Below are positions 15,809-24,518 of a stretch of DNA of 38,677 nt, in pieces. Below the pieces are notes generated by a model. It did no database searches, was not told the DNA's origin, and saw only the letters and a program-made list of their open reading frames with translations. Each line of letters begins with the position of its first letter. The stretch's first letter is position 1. Source of the DNA: CAZONU01 sp965370045 (lineage in GTDB: Bacteria > Planctomycetota > SZUA-567 > JAKLDR01); contig CBDUSI010000034.1 of the NCBI GenBank assembly GCA_965370045.1, positions 1 through 38,677 of the forward strand, in the 5' to 3' direction. The position numbers and the translations under genes were made by a program.

Positions 15809-17836
15809 TCAGGCCTGCTGCGTCTTGGCTTTCTGCGCCGCGGCTATCACCTGCTGCGCGATGTTGCCGGGCACCACGTCGTAATGGCTGAACTCAATGG
15901 AGTAGTAGCCCTCGCCGCCGGTCAGGCCGCGGAGCTCGGTGCTGTACTGCTGGACCTCGGCCAGGGGCACCTGGGCCTTGACCACCTGCATGTCGCCCAC
16001 CTGGTCCATGCCCTGCACCCGGCCGCGCCGGCCGGCGATGTCGCCGGTGATGTCGCCCATGTACTTGGAGGGCACCGCCACCTCCATGTTGACCACCGGC
16101 TCCAGGAGCACCGGCTTGGCCAGCACGACGGCCTTCTTGAAGACTTCCCGCCCGGCGATCTGGAAGGCGATGTCCTTGGAGTCCACCGGGTGGACCTTGC
16201 CGTCGATGAGCTCCACCTTGAAGTCCACCACCGGGTAGCCGGCGACCACCCCTTCGGCGGCCTTGAAGCCGATGCCCTTGTCGACCGAGGGCCGGAAGGA
16301 CTGGTCGATGGACCCGCCGAATATCTTGTCGACGAACTCGTAGCCCTCGCCGCGCTCGGCGGGCAGCAGGTTGATGAACACCCGCGCGAACTGCCCGGCC
16401 CCGCCGGTCTGCTTCTTGTGGGTGTACTCCACGTTCATGGCCGGCTGGGTGATGGTTTCCAGGTAGGGCACCTTGGGCGGTTTGGTGGTGGCCTCCACCT
16501 TGAAGCGGTTCGCCAGACGCCCGATCTTCATGTCCAGGTGCAGTTGGCCCATCCCGCTGATGACCATCTCGTGGGTCTGGTCGCTGCGGGTCACGGTGAA
16601 GGCGGGATCCTCGTCGGCCAGCTTGCGGAGCGCGCCGATGATCTTCTGCTCGTCGCCGCGGCTCTTGGGCTGGACCGCCAGCTGGACCATGGGCACCGGG
16701 ATGTTGGGCCGCTCGAAGAGTTCGCCGGGCCCATCGGAGAGCGTGTCCCCGAAGCCGATGCTCTCCACCTTGGCCACCGCCAGGATGTCCCCGCAGATGG
16801 CCTCGTCGACGTCGTCCTGGGTCTTGCCCATGGCCCGCAGGAAGCCGGTGACCCGCTCGGGCTTGCCGGCCCCACCCACGGTAATCTGCACGGGGGTCTT
16901 GGCCGAGCCGGCGAAGACCCGGAAGAAGCACAGCTTGCCGACGTAGTCGTCGCTCTTGACCTTGAAGACCCGCGCGCGGAACTTGCCCTCACTGGTGACC
17001 TCGAAGGGCTGGGGCTCCTCGCCCTCCTTGAGGGTCCGGACCTTGGCGACCAGCGGGTTCGGCGCGAAGTTGGCCAGCCAGTCGAGCAGCTCCTTGACCC
17101 CGATGTCCTTGCGGGCCGCGGTCACGAATACGGGCACCACCTCGCCGCCGGCCAGCGCCTTGGCGTAGGCCCCGGAGAGCTCCTCGGTCTTGATCTCCTC
17201 GTCGCCCAGGTAGCGCTCCAGAAGATCGTCGTCGGTGCTGACCACCGCCTCCATGAGCTTGCTGCGCAGCTCGGCCTGCTCGTCGCTGAGCCCTTCCCCG
17301 GCCAGCAGGTCGACCACCTTGCTGATGGCCGGCCCCTCGGCGTCGCCCACGGTCGCGGGGACCACGCTGCTGCCGAAGATCTCCTGCAACTGCTCGATCA
17401 CCTCGCCGGCCTTGGCGTAGTCCTGGTCGGCCTTGGTGACCACGAAGGCCCGGGCCAGGCCCAGCTCGCCGGCCGCGTCCCAGTGCTTGCGGGTGGAGAC
17501 CTCCACGCCCTTGGACGCGTCCACGCAGATCAACGCGGTCTCCACGGCGTAGAGCGAGGACAGCGCCTCGCCGATGAAGTCCAGGTACCCGGGGGCGTCG
17601 AGCACGTTGAGGTGCTTGCCGGAGTAGGAGCAGTGGGCCAGGGCCAGGTCGACGGAGCTCTTGCGTTCCTTCTCGTCGGCCTCAAAGTCGAAAAGCGAGG
17701 TGCCGTCGTCCACCGAGCCCAGGCGCTTGGAGGCCCCGGCGGAAAGGAGTATGGCCTCGGCCAGGGTGGTCTTGCCGGTGGAACCGTGCCCCACCAGCGT
17801 GAAGTTGCGGATGTCTTCGGTCTTGTACTTGGCCAT
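15809..17836 (-). CDS. EF-G-like translation GTPase (EF-G2 type)
   Basis: A 675-residue member of the elongation factor G family with all five domains. G1 is GHGSTGKT (16-23), G3 is DAPGYLDF (80-87) in place of the usual DTPGHVDF, and G4 is TKAD (134-137) in place of NKxD. Domain IV and V elements are present (KKQTGGAGQFARV, DITGDIAGRRGRVQGMD, YSTELRGLTGGEGYYSIEF). These G-domain changes fit the EF-G-2 or 'elongation factor G-like' subgroup rather than the canonical fusA of the str operon. The His-to-Tyr change in G3 affects the residue that positions the attacking water in canonical EF-G. The exact role (translocation, recycling or regulation) is uncertain. It is transcribed from its own upstream region and may extend into rpmE. 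Confidence 0.9.
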   Translation of the reverse strand: MAKYKTEDIRNFTLVGHGSTGKTTLAEAILLSAGASKRLGSVDDGTSLFDFEADEKERKSSVDLALAHCSYSGKHLNVLDAPGYLDFIGEALSSLYAVETALICVDASKGVEVSTRKHWDAAGELGLARAFVVTKADQDYAKAGEVIEQLQEIFGSSVVPATVGDAEGPAISKVVDLLAGEGLSDEQAELRSKLMEAVVSTDDDLLERYLGDEEIKTEELSGAYAKALAGGEVVPVFVTAARKDIGVKELLDWLANFAPNPLVAKVRTLKEGEEPQPFEVTSEGKFRARVFKVKSDDYVGKLCFFRVFAGSAKTPVQITVGGAGKPERVTGFLRAMGKTQDDVDEAICGDILAVAKVESIGFGDTLSDGPGELFERPNIPVPMVQLAVQPKSRGDEQKIIGALRKLADEDPAFTVTRSDQTHEMVISGMGQLHLDMKIGRLANRFKVEATTKPPKVPYLETITQPAMNVEYTHKKQTGGAGQFARVFINLLPAERGEGYEFVDKIFGGSIDQSFRPSVDKGIGFKAAEGVVAGYPVVDFKVELIDGKVHPVDSKDIAFQIAGREVFKKAVVLAKPVLLEPVVNMEVAVPSKYMGDITGDIAGRRGRVQGMDQVGDMQVVKAQVPLAEVQQYSTELRGLTGGEGYYSIEFSHYDVVPGNIAQQVIAAAQKAKTQQA

Positions 17837-17928
17837 GTCGTGTCCCTGTTTTCGTGAGCCCGGGCCGCCCCAGCCGTAATAATCAAAGAGGCGGGCACTG
17901 CCCGCCGCTATACGGCCGTACCTCCTTG

Positions 17929-17955
17929 ATTCTACAAGATTTCGGCGGATTGCAA
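17929..17955 (-). promoter_or_regulatory. Possible promoter of the EF-G-like gene
   Basis: -35 TTGCAA (17950-17955), 15-bp spacer (short), -10 TAGAAT (17929-17934). A GC hairpin (GGCGGGCA/TGCCCGCC, about 17890-17906) lies between it and the start and could form in the leader RNA. Confidence 0.35.
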
Positions 17956-18038
17956 GGGCAAAACGCCGGCGACCTCGGCCCTCCCTGCGCAGCTGCCTGG
18001 GAAGGTGTACCCAGCGCCTCGGTCGAGGCCCGGTTCAC

Positions 18039-18887
18039 TCAGTGGTCGTGATCGTCACCCTCGCCGGGATGCTCCGGCGCGGCCCGCTCCCGTCTGGGCT
18101 TGTGCTCGCCGCCGTCTTCATGCGGCGCGGTCGCGTGCAGCAGCCACAGTCCGGCGGCCATCACCGCCATGCCCGCGGCCACGCCGACGATGCCCAGGTG
18201 CTCGCCGCCCTCCTGGCGCGCGGCGGGCAGCAGTTCGTCCAGCGAGATGAAGACCATCACCCCGGCCACCGCCGCCAGCGTCGCGGCCATCACCGACGGG
18301 CTCAGTATCGGGAAGAGCACCGCCGCGGCCAGCAGCGCCCCGGCCGGCTCGGCCAGCGCGGCCACCAGGCTCCAGCCCAGCGCCTTTCTGCGGCTGCCGG
18401 TGGCGGCGTAGATCGGCGCGGCCACCGCCAGCCCTTCGGGGATATTGTGCAGCGCGATGGCCGCAGCCACCGCCCAGCCCAGCCCGCGCGGGTCGTGCAG
18501 CATTCCGGTGAAGACGGCCATGCCCTCCGGGAAGTTGTGTATCCCGATGCCCAGCGCGGCCAGCATCCCCGCCCGGAAGACCGTCTTCTTGCCCCTTCTG
18601 GCGTACTTCTCGGCGAGGTAATCGTGGGGCACGAGGACGTCGATGAGGAACATGACCACCATGCCGACGAAGAAGAACAGGTAGGCCAGTCCCGCGCCGA
18701 CGGCTTCCTGACTGTGACGCAGGAAGCCGGCAAAGGACACGAAGATCATCACGCCGGCGGCGAAGCCCAGGCTCAGGCTGAGGGTCCGCGCGCCCGGGCG
18801 CCGGACGATCACCCCCAGGAGCGCGCCCAGCACGGTGGCCAGCCCCGCCAGGGCGGTGACCAGCAACGCGGTGAGCAGTTCCTGCAT
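18039..18887 (-). CDS. ZIP-family metal transporter (ZupT-like)
   Basis: Inner-membrane importer of divalent metals, probably zinc with broad range. It has eight hydrophobic segments in 282 residues, with the two metal-binding motifs HNFPEG (117-122) in TM4 and HNIPEG (147-152) in TM5, the hallmark of the ZupT/GufA branch. The C-terminus is rich in histidine and acidic residues (GEGDDHDH), a likely metal-sensing or trapping tail. The ATG at 18887 follows AGGAGAAG; the longer open frame upstream runs through the neighbouring gene and is rejected. It has its own promoter overlapping a tandem 10-bp repeat. Confidence 0.92.
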   Translation of the reverse strand: MQELLTALLVTALAGLATVLGALLGVIVRRPGARTLSLSLGFAAGVMIFVSFAGFLRHSQEAVGAGLAYLFFFVGMVVMFLIDVLVPHDYLAEKYARRGKKTVFRAGMLAALGIGIHNFPEGMAVFTGMLHDPRGLGWAVAAAIALHNIPEGLAVAAPIYAATGSRRKALGWSLVAALAEPAGALLAAAVLFPILSPSVMAATLAAVAGVMVFISLDELLPAARQEGGEHLGIVGVAAGMAVMAAGLWLLHATAPHEDGGEHKPRRERAAPEHPGEGDDHDH

Positions 18888-18914
18888 CTCTTCTCCTGCG
18901 CGTCGCCCTTCAGG

Positions 18915-18936
18915 GACGATATTGGTGACGATATTG
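18915..18936. promoter_or_regulatory. Tandem 10-bp repeat in the ZIP promoter
   Basis: GACGATATTG occurs twice (18915-18924 and 18927-18936) with 12-bp spacing. The second copy overlaps the predicted -10, so it could be an operator for a metal-responsive regulator; the regulator is unknown. Confidence 0.45.
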
Positions 18937-18956
18937 CGGCACCCGCAGGCAGTCAA
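18928..18956 (-). promoter_or_regulatory. Predicted promoter of the ZIP transporter
   Basis: -35 TTGACT (18951-18956), 17-bp spacer, -10 TATCGT (18928-18933), about 40 nt before the start. Confidence 0.5.
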
Positions 18957-18997
18957 CCCTGAAAACCGCGGGCGGCCTCCCGTTGAGGGCGGAGCGC

Positions 18998-21544
18998 TCA
19001 GCGGACGCTGATCTTGATTTCGCTCCGCGCCGTGCAGGTCAGCTTCACCCGGAGTATCCGGCGGCTGAGGATGTCGCTCACGTAGGCGGCCCGGTCGGAG
19101 ACGCCGACCGCCAGCGGGAAGGCGAAGGGGATCGCCGGCTCGGGCAGCGCGCTCTTGGGGCCCCCTGAGTCCTGGTTGCCGTAGCTGCCGAAGGTGCAGA
19201 TCAGGTTGCCGGCAGTGTCCAGGACCACCACCCGGAAGCGGGCCGCGTCGGGAGAGAACGTGCGGCCGAAGCCGTCCACGTCGAAACGCATGCCCTCGCA
19301 GCTGCAGCCCTGCAGCGCGCCGTGCTTGTATACGCCTCCCTTGTAGGCCGGGACTGGGCCCACCCCGAAGTACCGCCACAGGGCGTCCTTGACGCCCGCG
19401 GGCACGTCGTAGGCCAGCAGACCCTTTTCTCCCCCGACGCCGGGACCCACCCCGACGCCGCCCCCCGGACCGAACTTGAGGATGCTGCCGTACATGATCG
19501 GGTAGTGGTGCCTGACGTCCGCTGAACGCTTCTTGGTGGCGTCAACCTTGCCGGCCAGTTCCGGGGGCACCGGCTGCCCGGCGGGCTTGACCGGACTGCC
19601 GACATAGAAATTGCCCGCGGGATCCATGCGCAGCGAAAGCGCTCCCTGGGTCAACCGGCCGATGACGTCCTTGCGGCGCATCTTGCCGTCCGGTCCCCAC
19701 TCGGAAACAGAGTACTGACTGTGGGTGGCCTTGCCGGTCTCCTGGAGCAGGTAGACCGTCCCGTCGGGCCGCGCGGCTATCCCCCGGCTCATGAGGTGCT
19801 GCGAGTTTATCTTCGGCAGCTCCATCGCGTCGCTCTTGTTCGAGTCGCGGCCCTTGAAGTTGGCCGGCTTGCCGTCGCGGTCGAAGCGGCAGATGTAGCT
19901 CTTGCCGTAGCCCGTGGTGGAGTATACGTAGCCGTCCTGGCCGTAGGTTACGCACTTGCCCACCGAGAGCCTCGCGCCGAACTTCTTCTGGACCTTGCCG
20001 TCGAGACCGTTGACCCTCAGGAACGGCGTGTAGAGGAAGCCCTGGTTGATGTAGAGCTCCTCGCGCGCGCGGTCCACCTGGATGTCCCGGCAGGAGATGA
20101 ACCCCTCGCCCTTGCCCTTCTCCTCGGGCTTGCCCAGCTTGCCGCCGGTCTCGGCGAAGCGCAGCAGACGGAAGCGGTCGTAACGTATGGTGGAGCCTAC
20201 CCAGACCACCGGCTCCTTTCCCGAGCCGTCCACCGTCAGCAGCGCGTAGGTGTCGCGCCGCTTCTTGCCCTTGAGCTTTGTGAACACGCCCGGTATTTCC
20301 TGACTGTAGTCCAGCTTGGCGCTCTTGCGGCCCGCGAACCTGACTATTTTCGTCGGTGGATCGCCGCCGGCCAGCACGAACACCGCCCCGCTCTTCCCGT
20401 GAAGCCCCAGCAGCCAGGGCCCATCGACCGGCAGGGCGTTCAGGAACTTGCCCTTGGGATCGAAAACCGCGATGCGGTTGTTGCCGCGATCGGTGACGTA
20501 GATGTTGCCATCCTTGTCCACGGCCACGTTCCCCGGAGAGTTGAGATGCTCTCCGTCGTCCCCGGCCTCGTCGGGCTTGCCGATGAAGGGTGTAATCTCC
20601 TTATCGCCCCACTTGGCGCGGTAGATCGCGTGCTTGGGCAGCGCCGGCTTCCAGCGCGGCTTGACGGCCACCCCGGAAACGTAGATGGTCTCCCCGCCGG
20701 GCGCGAAGGCCAGGTAGGCGGAGCCGGACATGCCCTTGCCGCCCAGCGCCGGGCCGAAGGCCCCGCCCTTGGGCACCCCGCCGTCCTTGGCGTCGATGGC
20801 CGTAAGCACCGGTCCCTTGCCGCGAACGTTGGTGATCAGGAACATCCGCCGCCCGTCGGGAGAGATGGCCATCTGCTGGCGCTGGGGCTCGGCCGCGAAG
20901 GGGTAGATGCTCTTCAGGTGGTTGGCGTGCAAAAACGGATACTTGCCATGCTCGCCCAGGTCCAGGACCCCGAAATCCTTGACCCTCTCCGGGAAGCACT
21001 TCGCCTGGTAGGGCATGATCGTCCGCTTGTAGCCGCCCTCCCGGTCGAAAACGCTGCACAACGCCGAGCCGAAGTGCCTGTGCATGTGCCGGCCCAGGTT
21101 GATGGCGAAGAGCTCGCCCTTCGGGCCCACGGTCAGCCCGCGCACGAAGCCCAGCGTGTTGGGCGCGTAGCCCAGCGCCCTGTCAAGTTCCGGCTTGAGT
21201 CCCAGGCTCACCCGGACCGTGTACGGGCCCGCGGCGAGCTTCTTGCCGAAGTCGTCCTTGAAATCCCACGTCAGACTCTGGGCCAGGGAACCCTTCTTGA
21301 GCGGCTTCGGAGCGTTCTTGCCGAGGAGCCCCGCGGCCAGGTGGCGGACCACCTGCCCCTTGCCGCCCAGCACGGCCACCTCCACGTCGGTGGGCGCGGA
21401 GACGGTAAAGGAAATCGTCGCCTTGCCTCCGGCGGTCGTCACCTTGGGATCGGAAGCGAACTTGACCTCGCCCGCCCGGCCCGCGCTGCCGACCAGCGCC
21501 GCCGCGAGGACCAGCACCAACTCACAGGATATCTTTGCGCGCAT
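18998..21544 (-). CDS. Secreted NHL-repeat beta-propeller protein
   Basis: An 848-residue exported protein with an N-terminal signal peptide (MRAKISCELVLVLAAALVGSAG). A FlgD-like Ig region follows (about 35-120, with WDFKDDFGKKLAAGPYTVRV), then a long beta-propeller with NHL-type blades, clearest in LNSPGNVAVDKDGNIYVTDR followed by GNNRIAVFDPKG. Such proteins usually act as binding scaffolds or lactonase-like propellers; no catalytic residues can be assigned here. The start at 21544 is chosen because GGAGG lies 9 nt upstream; an in-frame ATG five codons earlier lacks one. It is the last gene of the GntR-led operon, 39 bp after the transglutaminase protein. Cysteines are few. Confidence 0.8.
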   Translation of the reverse strand: MRAKISCELVLVLAAALVGSAGRAGEVKFASDPKVTTAGGKATISFTVSAPTDVEVAVLGGKGQVVRHLAAGLLGKNAPKPLKKGSLAQSLTWDFKDDFGKKLAAGPYTVRVSLGLKPELDRALGYAPNTLGFVRGLTVGPKGELFAINLGRHMHRHFGSALCSVFDREGGYKRTIMPYQAKCFPERVKDFGVLDLGEHGKYPFLHANHLKSIYPFAAEPQRQQMAISPDGRRMFLITNVRGKGPVLTAIDAKDGGVPKGGAFGPALGGKGMSGSAYLAFAPGGETIYVSGVAVKPRWKPALPKHAIYRAKWGDKEITPFIGKPDEAGDDGEHLNSPGNVAVDKDGNIYVTDRGNNRIAVFDPKGKFLNALPVDGPWLLGLHGKSGAVFVLAGGDPPTKIVRFAGRKSAKLDYSQEIPGVFTKLKGKKRRDTYALLTVDGSGKEPVVWVGSTIRYDRFRLLRFAETGGKLGKPEEKGKGEGFISCRDIQVDRAREELYINQGFLYTPFLRVNGLDGKVQKKFGARLSVGKCVTYGQDGYVYSTTGYGKSYICRFDRDGKPANFKGRDSNKSDAMELPKINSQHLMSRGIAARPDGTVYLLQETGKATHSQYSVSEWGPDGKMRRKDVIGRLTQGALSLRMDPAGNFYVGSPVKPAGQPVPPELAGKVDATKKRSADVRHHYPIMYGSILKFGPGGGVGVGPGVGGEKGLLAYDVPAGVKDALWRYFGVGPVPAYKGGVYKHGALQGCSCEGMRFDVDGFGRTFSPDAARFRVVVLDTAGNLICTFGSYGNQDSGGPKSALPEPAIPFAFPLAVGVSDRAAYVSDILSRRILRVKLTCTARSEIKISVR

Positions 21545-21583
21545 CTGCGTGGCCTCCAATTCGATTCCCTCGTCAACTCGCGT

Positions 21584-24511
21584 TCACCTGCGCCGCCTCG
21601 CGGCAGCCAGGCGTTTCTTCACCTTCACCAGCGCCCACCTGGCCTCGCCGCGGAGGTCGACCAGCTTGTCCCGCCTGGCGACGCCGGCCAGCGGCCGCAG
21701 GCTCTCCCGCCCGCCAACCGCGGCCAACCCGACGATGGCCTCGCGGCGCGTCCAGCGGGACTTGTCCCTGAGCGCGACCAGCAGCGGCTTCTCGGCGTCC
21801 GGGTTGCCGCTGGCCGCCAGCGCCACCGCGGCCTCGCAGCGCACGTACTGGTTGCCGTCCTTCAGCGCGGCGGCCAGCTCCTTGACGCCCCGCTCCACGC
21901 CGGCTGCCGCCAGCGCGCCGGCGACGGCAATGCGCCCGCGCACGGTGCAGCGCGCCATGACCTTCTCCGCCTCGGGGGCCGCCTCGGCGCCGGCAAGACT
22001 GACCAGCGCCGCGGCCTCGGCGGCCAGCGCGCCGCGGTCCTTCTCTTTCGCCAGCGCGGCCCTGAGCGCCGGCACGGCCGCTTTGTCGCCTTTCAACGTC
22101 AGGAGCCGCGCGGCCTGCGCGCGGTGCTTGGCCCCGCTCTTCTTGAGCCGTGCGGCGAGTTCCTTAACTGGCCCCGCGTAAGTCAGCATTTCGAGGTAGC
22201 AGTTCTCGGCCCAGCCGCGCTTGCCACGGGCTTTCCGCAACTCGGCCAGGCCCTCCTCGCCAAAGGTCATTAGCGCGGCAACCACCGCGTTCTTGGTCCA
22301 GCCTTGCGGGCATTTCCACATGATCTCCGCGGCGGTCTTGGCGTTCGGCGACTTGTCCAGGCGGACCAATGCCTTGCGCATGGCCGATACCAGCTTCTTG
22401 TCGGCCAGGTAACGTCTTTTCACTCTGGGCGGCTTGAGCATCAGCGGGTGCGGGCCGTCCTGAACAGGCGGCCGCGCGGCCAGCTGCATGGTGATAGAAA
22501 CGTTCTCGACCTTCTTCGCGCCAACGTTGAAAGAGTACCTCGACCGGCTGCGCTTGACGACGCGGCTCAGGCTCTTCTCGAGGCCCTTCTCCTTCCACAC
22601 GTGGACAACCCTGACCCCGCCGCGCGGGACACGCCAGCGCTCCGGCGCGCAGCCCCAGGCCATGCGCGCGGCGATCATCTTGCCACCCTCCCCGCCCGCC
22701 GCCGAGCGGGCCAGCTCATACTTCACGAAGACCGCCTTCGCCGGCCGCCTGAGCGGTATCTTCTGGTCGGTCTCGAAGCACCAGTGCCCCAGGTAGGGCG
22801 CGCGGTCGGCCTCCCACAGCAGCTTCCAGCCGGTGGGCTTGTCCACCGCGTAGTAGATGCGGAAGAGTTCGTCGGGCGCGGCGGCCACGTCCCAGTGCGA
22901 GCGGAAGGCCCCGCCGGCCTTGGCCCAACGGATGCGCTTGCCCTTCGGCGCGGCCATCTTGTAGACCACGTGACCCAACTTCCCGCGGCGCCCGCTGGGC
23001 GACAGCGTGGGGTAGCTGCCCTTCTGGAACTTCATGTCCTTCATCGCGACCAGCAGGCGATTGTGGCTGGCCTTATCGTAATACTGCACGGTCTCCTCGA
23101 AGACCTCCGGGCCGGGCTCGAAGCTGGCGGTCATCCTGTTCTTCCCGGATCTGACCGCGGGGAGCACCGCGGCGTTAAGCTGGCAAGCGGTGTCCAGGCC
23201 GAAAGAGACTATCCGCGCCGCGCCGGCCAGCTCGAAGCGCACGATGTAGCTGTACTTTCCTTCCACTATGTTGGAAAAGTCCACCGCGAAGTCGGTCTCC
23301 CCCACCCGCGCCGCCTTCCAGACCTCCTTCCAGGTGGCCCCGCTGTCAACCGAGGCCAATACGCGCGCCTTGTCGGCCGCCGCCGGCCGCACGCAGCGGC
23401 CGGAGACCACCGCCGCGCCGGTAGTGTCATCGGTCTTCGTGACGTCCCCGGGCCAGCCGGCGATCACGTAGGGCAGGCGCACCCGGAAGTCGGCGTGGGC
23501 GGGCTGCCCCGCGCGCGCCGGCCGGAAGCCCGGGCCGGCGGCCTCGATGTTCGTCCGGGCGAAGACGCCCGCGGCGAAGTCAGCCGCACCGGCGCCCAGA
23601 TTCGGGCGATAGACCAGCAGGCCGTTCCCGAAGGAGAGCGGCGAGCCGTCGTCGTTGCGAGGCGCTTGCGGATAGAGCTTCCCGTAAGGGTCAAGAGGAC
23701 CCTTCCAGGGGTTTACGTAACCGTTGCTCCTGACCTCCCCGGCCAGCCCCGGCGGGCAGTGCCACTTGCCGGCGTTGCCCCACCAGCGGGTGAAGCGCTC
23801 GCCGGGCCGCAGCGCCAGGTTCATGGAGTGCGCCGTGCGGTACTTGTCGTGCTGGCGGTAGTGATTCAGTTGGTTGAGCAGGTAGCCGGCGAAGATGTGC
23901 TTCTGCTCGTAGGGCACCAGGGGCCGCAGCTCCGACGGGAAGAAGGGCTTGCTGGGCCTCTCCGCGCGCAGGATCATCTCGGCGGCCCGGCCGCGGTAGT
24001 CAGTCAGCTCGGCGATGCTGCCGTCGGCCAGCCGCGAGAAGCCGCGCTGGTCGTGGTCCAGGAAGTGGTACTTGCCGTCGTAGTAGACCTCGGTCACGGC
24101 GTGACCGCCGATGCCCGCGGAGCGGGCCTCGAGACCCGCGGCCTCGTAAAGCGCCTCGGCCAGCGAGCGGATCGCGAAGCAGTAGGCGTAGCCGTAGACG
24201 TTGAGCTGCTTGTTGACGTCGAAGACCACGTCGAGCTCGTGGGTCTTGCGCGGGCCGTCCAGGGGCGCCGGCCAGTGGTAGGTGTTCTTCCAGCAGTAGC
24301 GCCAGATGGCCAGGGACTTCTGTTCGGGGGTCATGCCCCGAGTGATGATCGAGCGGACTACTGCTTGAGGGCTGGAGGCGTCGGGGGTGTGCATGCTGAC
24401 GATCTTGGGGCTTATCATCTCGGCTCCGTTCTCTCTGGCGCGCGCGCCCGCCGCGGGCAGGATCGCCGCGGCCAGCAACGCTGCGGTAAGCCAACCCGTT
24501 CTGGAAATCAT
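21584..24511 (-). CDS. Secreted transglutaminase-like protein with HEAT repeats
   Basis: A 975-residue exported protein. After the signal peptide (1-22) is a transglutaminase-like cysteine-protease fold: Cys111 in YAYCFAIRSLAEALYEAAG, His137 in GIGGHAVTEVYYDG and Asp152 in YHFLDHDQRG form the expected triad, so catalysis is plausible. A central region of about 500 residues with beta-rich character is unassigned (WWGN, WEADRAPYLGHW). The C-terminal quarter (about 760-970) holds HEAT/PBS-lyase-like helical repeats (KAAVPALRAALAKEKD, VRCEAAVALAASGNPDAEKPL, RREAIVGLAAVGG) and ends in a basic tail. The stop is 7 bp... upstream of it lies the RIFT-barrel gene, whose end is 7 bp before this start, so the two are co-transcribed. 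The substrate is unknown; a periplasmic peptide or glycopeptide is one possibility. Confidence 0.8.
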   Translation of the reverse strand: MISRTGWLTAALLAAAILPAAGARARENGAEMISPKIVSMHTPDASSPQAVVRSIITRGMTPEQKSLAIWRYCWKNTYHWPAPLDGPRKTHELDVVFDVNKQLNVYGYAYCFAIRSLAEALYEAAGLEARSAGIGGHAVTEVYYDGKYHFLDHDQRGFSRLADGSIAELTDYRGRAAEMILRAERPSKPFFPSELRPLVPYEQKHIFAGYLLNQLNHYRQHDKYRTAHSMNLALRPGERFTRWWGNAGKWHCPPGLAGEVRSNGYVNPWKGPLDPYGKLYPQAPRNDDGSPLSFGNGLLVYRPNLGAGAADFAAGVFARTNIEAAGPGFRPARAGQPAHADFRVRLPYVIAGWPGDVTKTDDTTGAAVVSGRCVRPAAADKARVLASVDSGATWKEVWKAARVGETDFAVDFSNIVEGKYSYIVRFELAGAARIVSFGLDTACQLNAAVLPAVRSGKNRMTASFEPGPEVFEETVQYYDKASHNRLLVAMKDMKFQKGSYPTLSPSGRRGKLGHVVYKMAAPKGKRIRWAKAGGAFRSHWDVAAAPDELFRIYYAVDKPTGWKLLWEADRAPYLGHWCFETDQKIPLRRPAKAVFVKYELARSAAGGEGGKMIAARMAWGCAPERWRVPRGGVRVVHVWKEKGLEKSLSRVVKRSRSRYSFNVGAKKVENVSITMQLAARPPVQDGPHPLMLKPPRVKRRYLADKKLVSAMRKALVRLDKSPNAKTAAEIMWKCPQGWTKNAVVAALMTFGEEGLAELRKARGKRGWAENCYLEMLTYAGPVKELAARLKKSGAKHRAQAARLLTLKGDKAAVPALRAALAKEKDRGALAAEAAALVSLAGAEAAPEAEKVMARCTVRGRIAVAGALAAAGVERGVKELAAALKDGNQYVRCEAAVALAASGNPDAEKPLLVALRDKSRWTRREAIVGLAAVGGRESLRPLAGVARRDKLVDLRGEARWALVKVKKRLAAARRRR

Positions 24512-24518
24512 CGCTAGT

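Noticed and set aside
19721..22273. Plus-strand open frame of 850 codons
   Set aside because: Antisense to the NHL and transglutaminase genes, which have signal peptides and domains. No features of its own.
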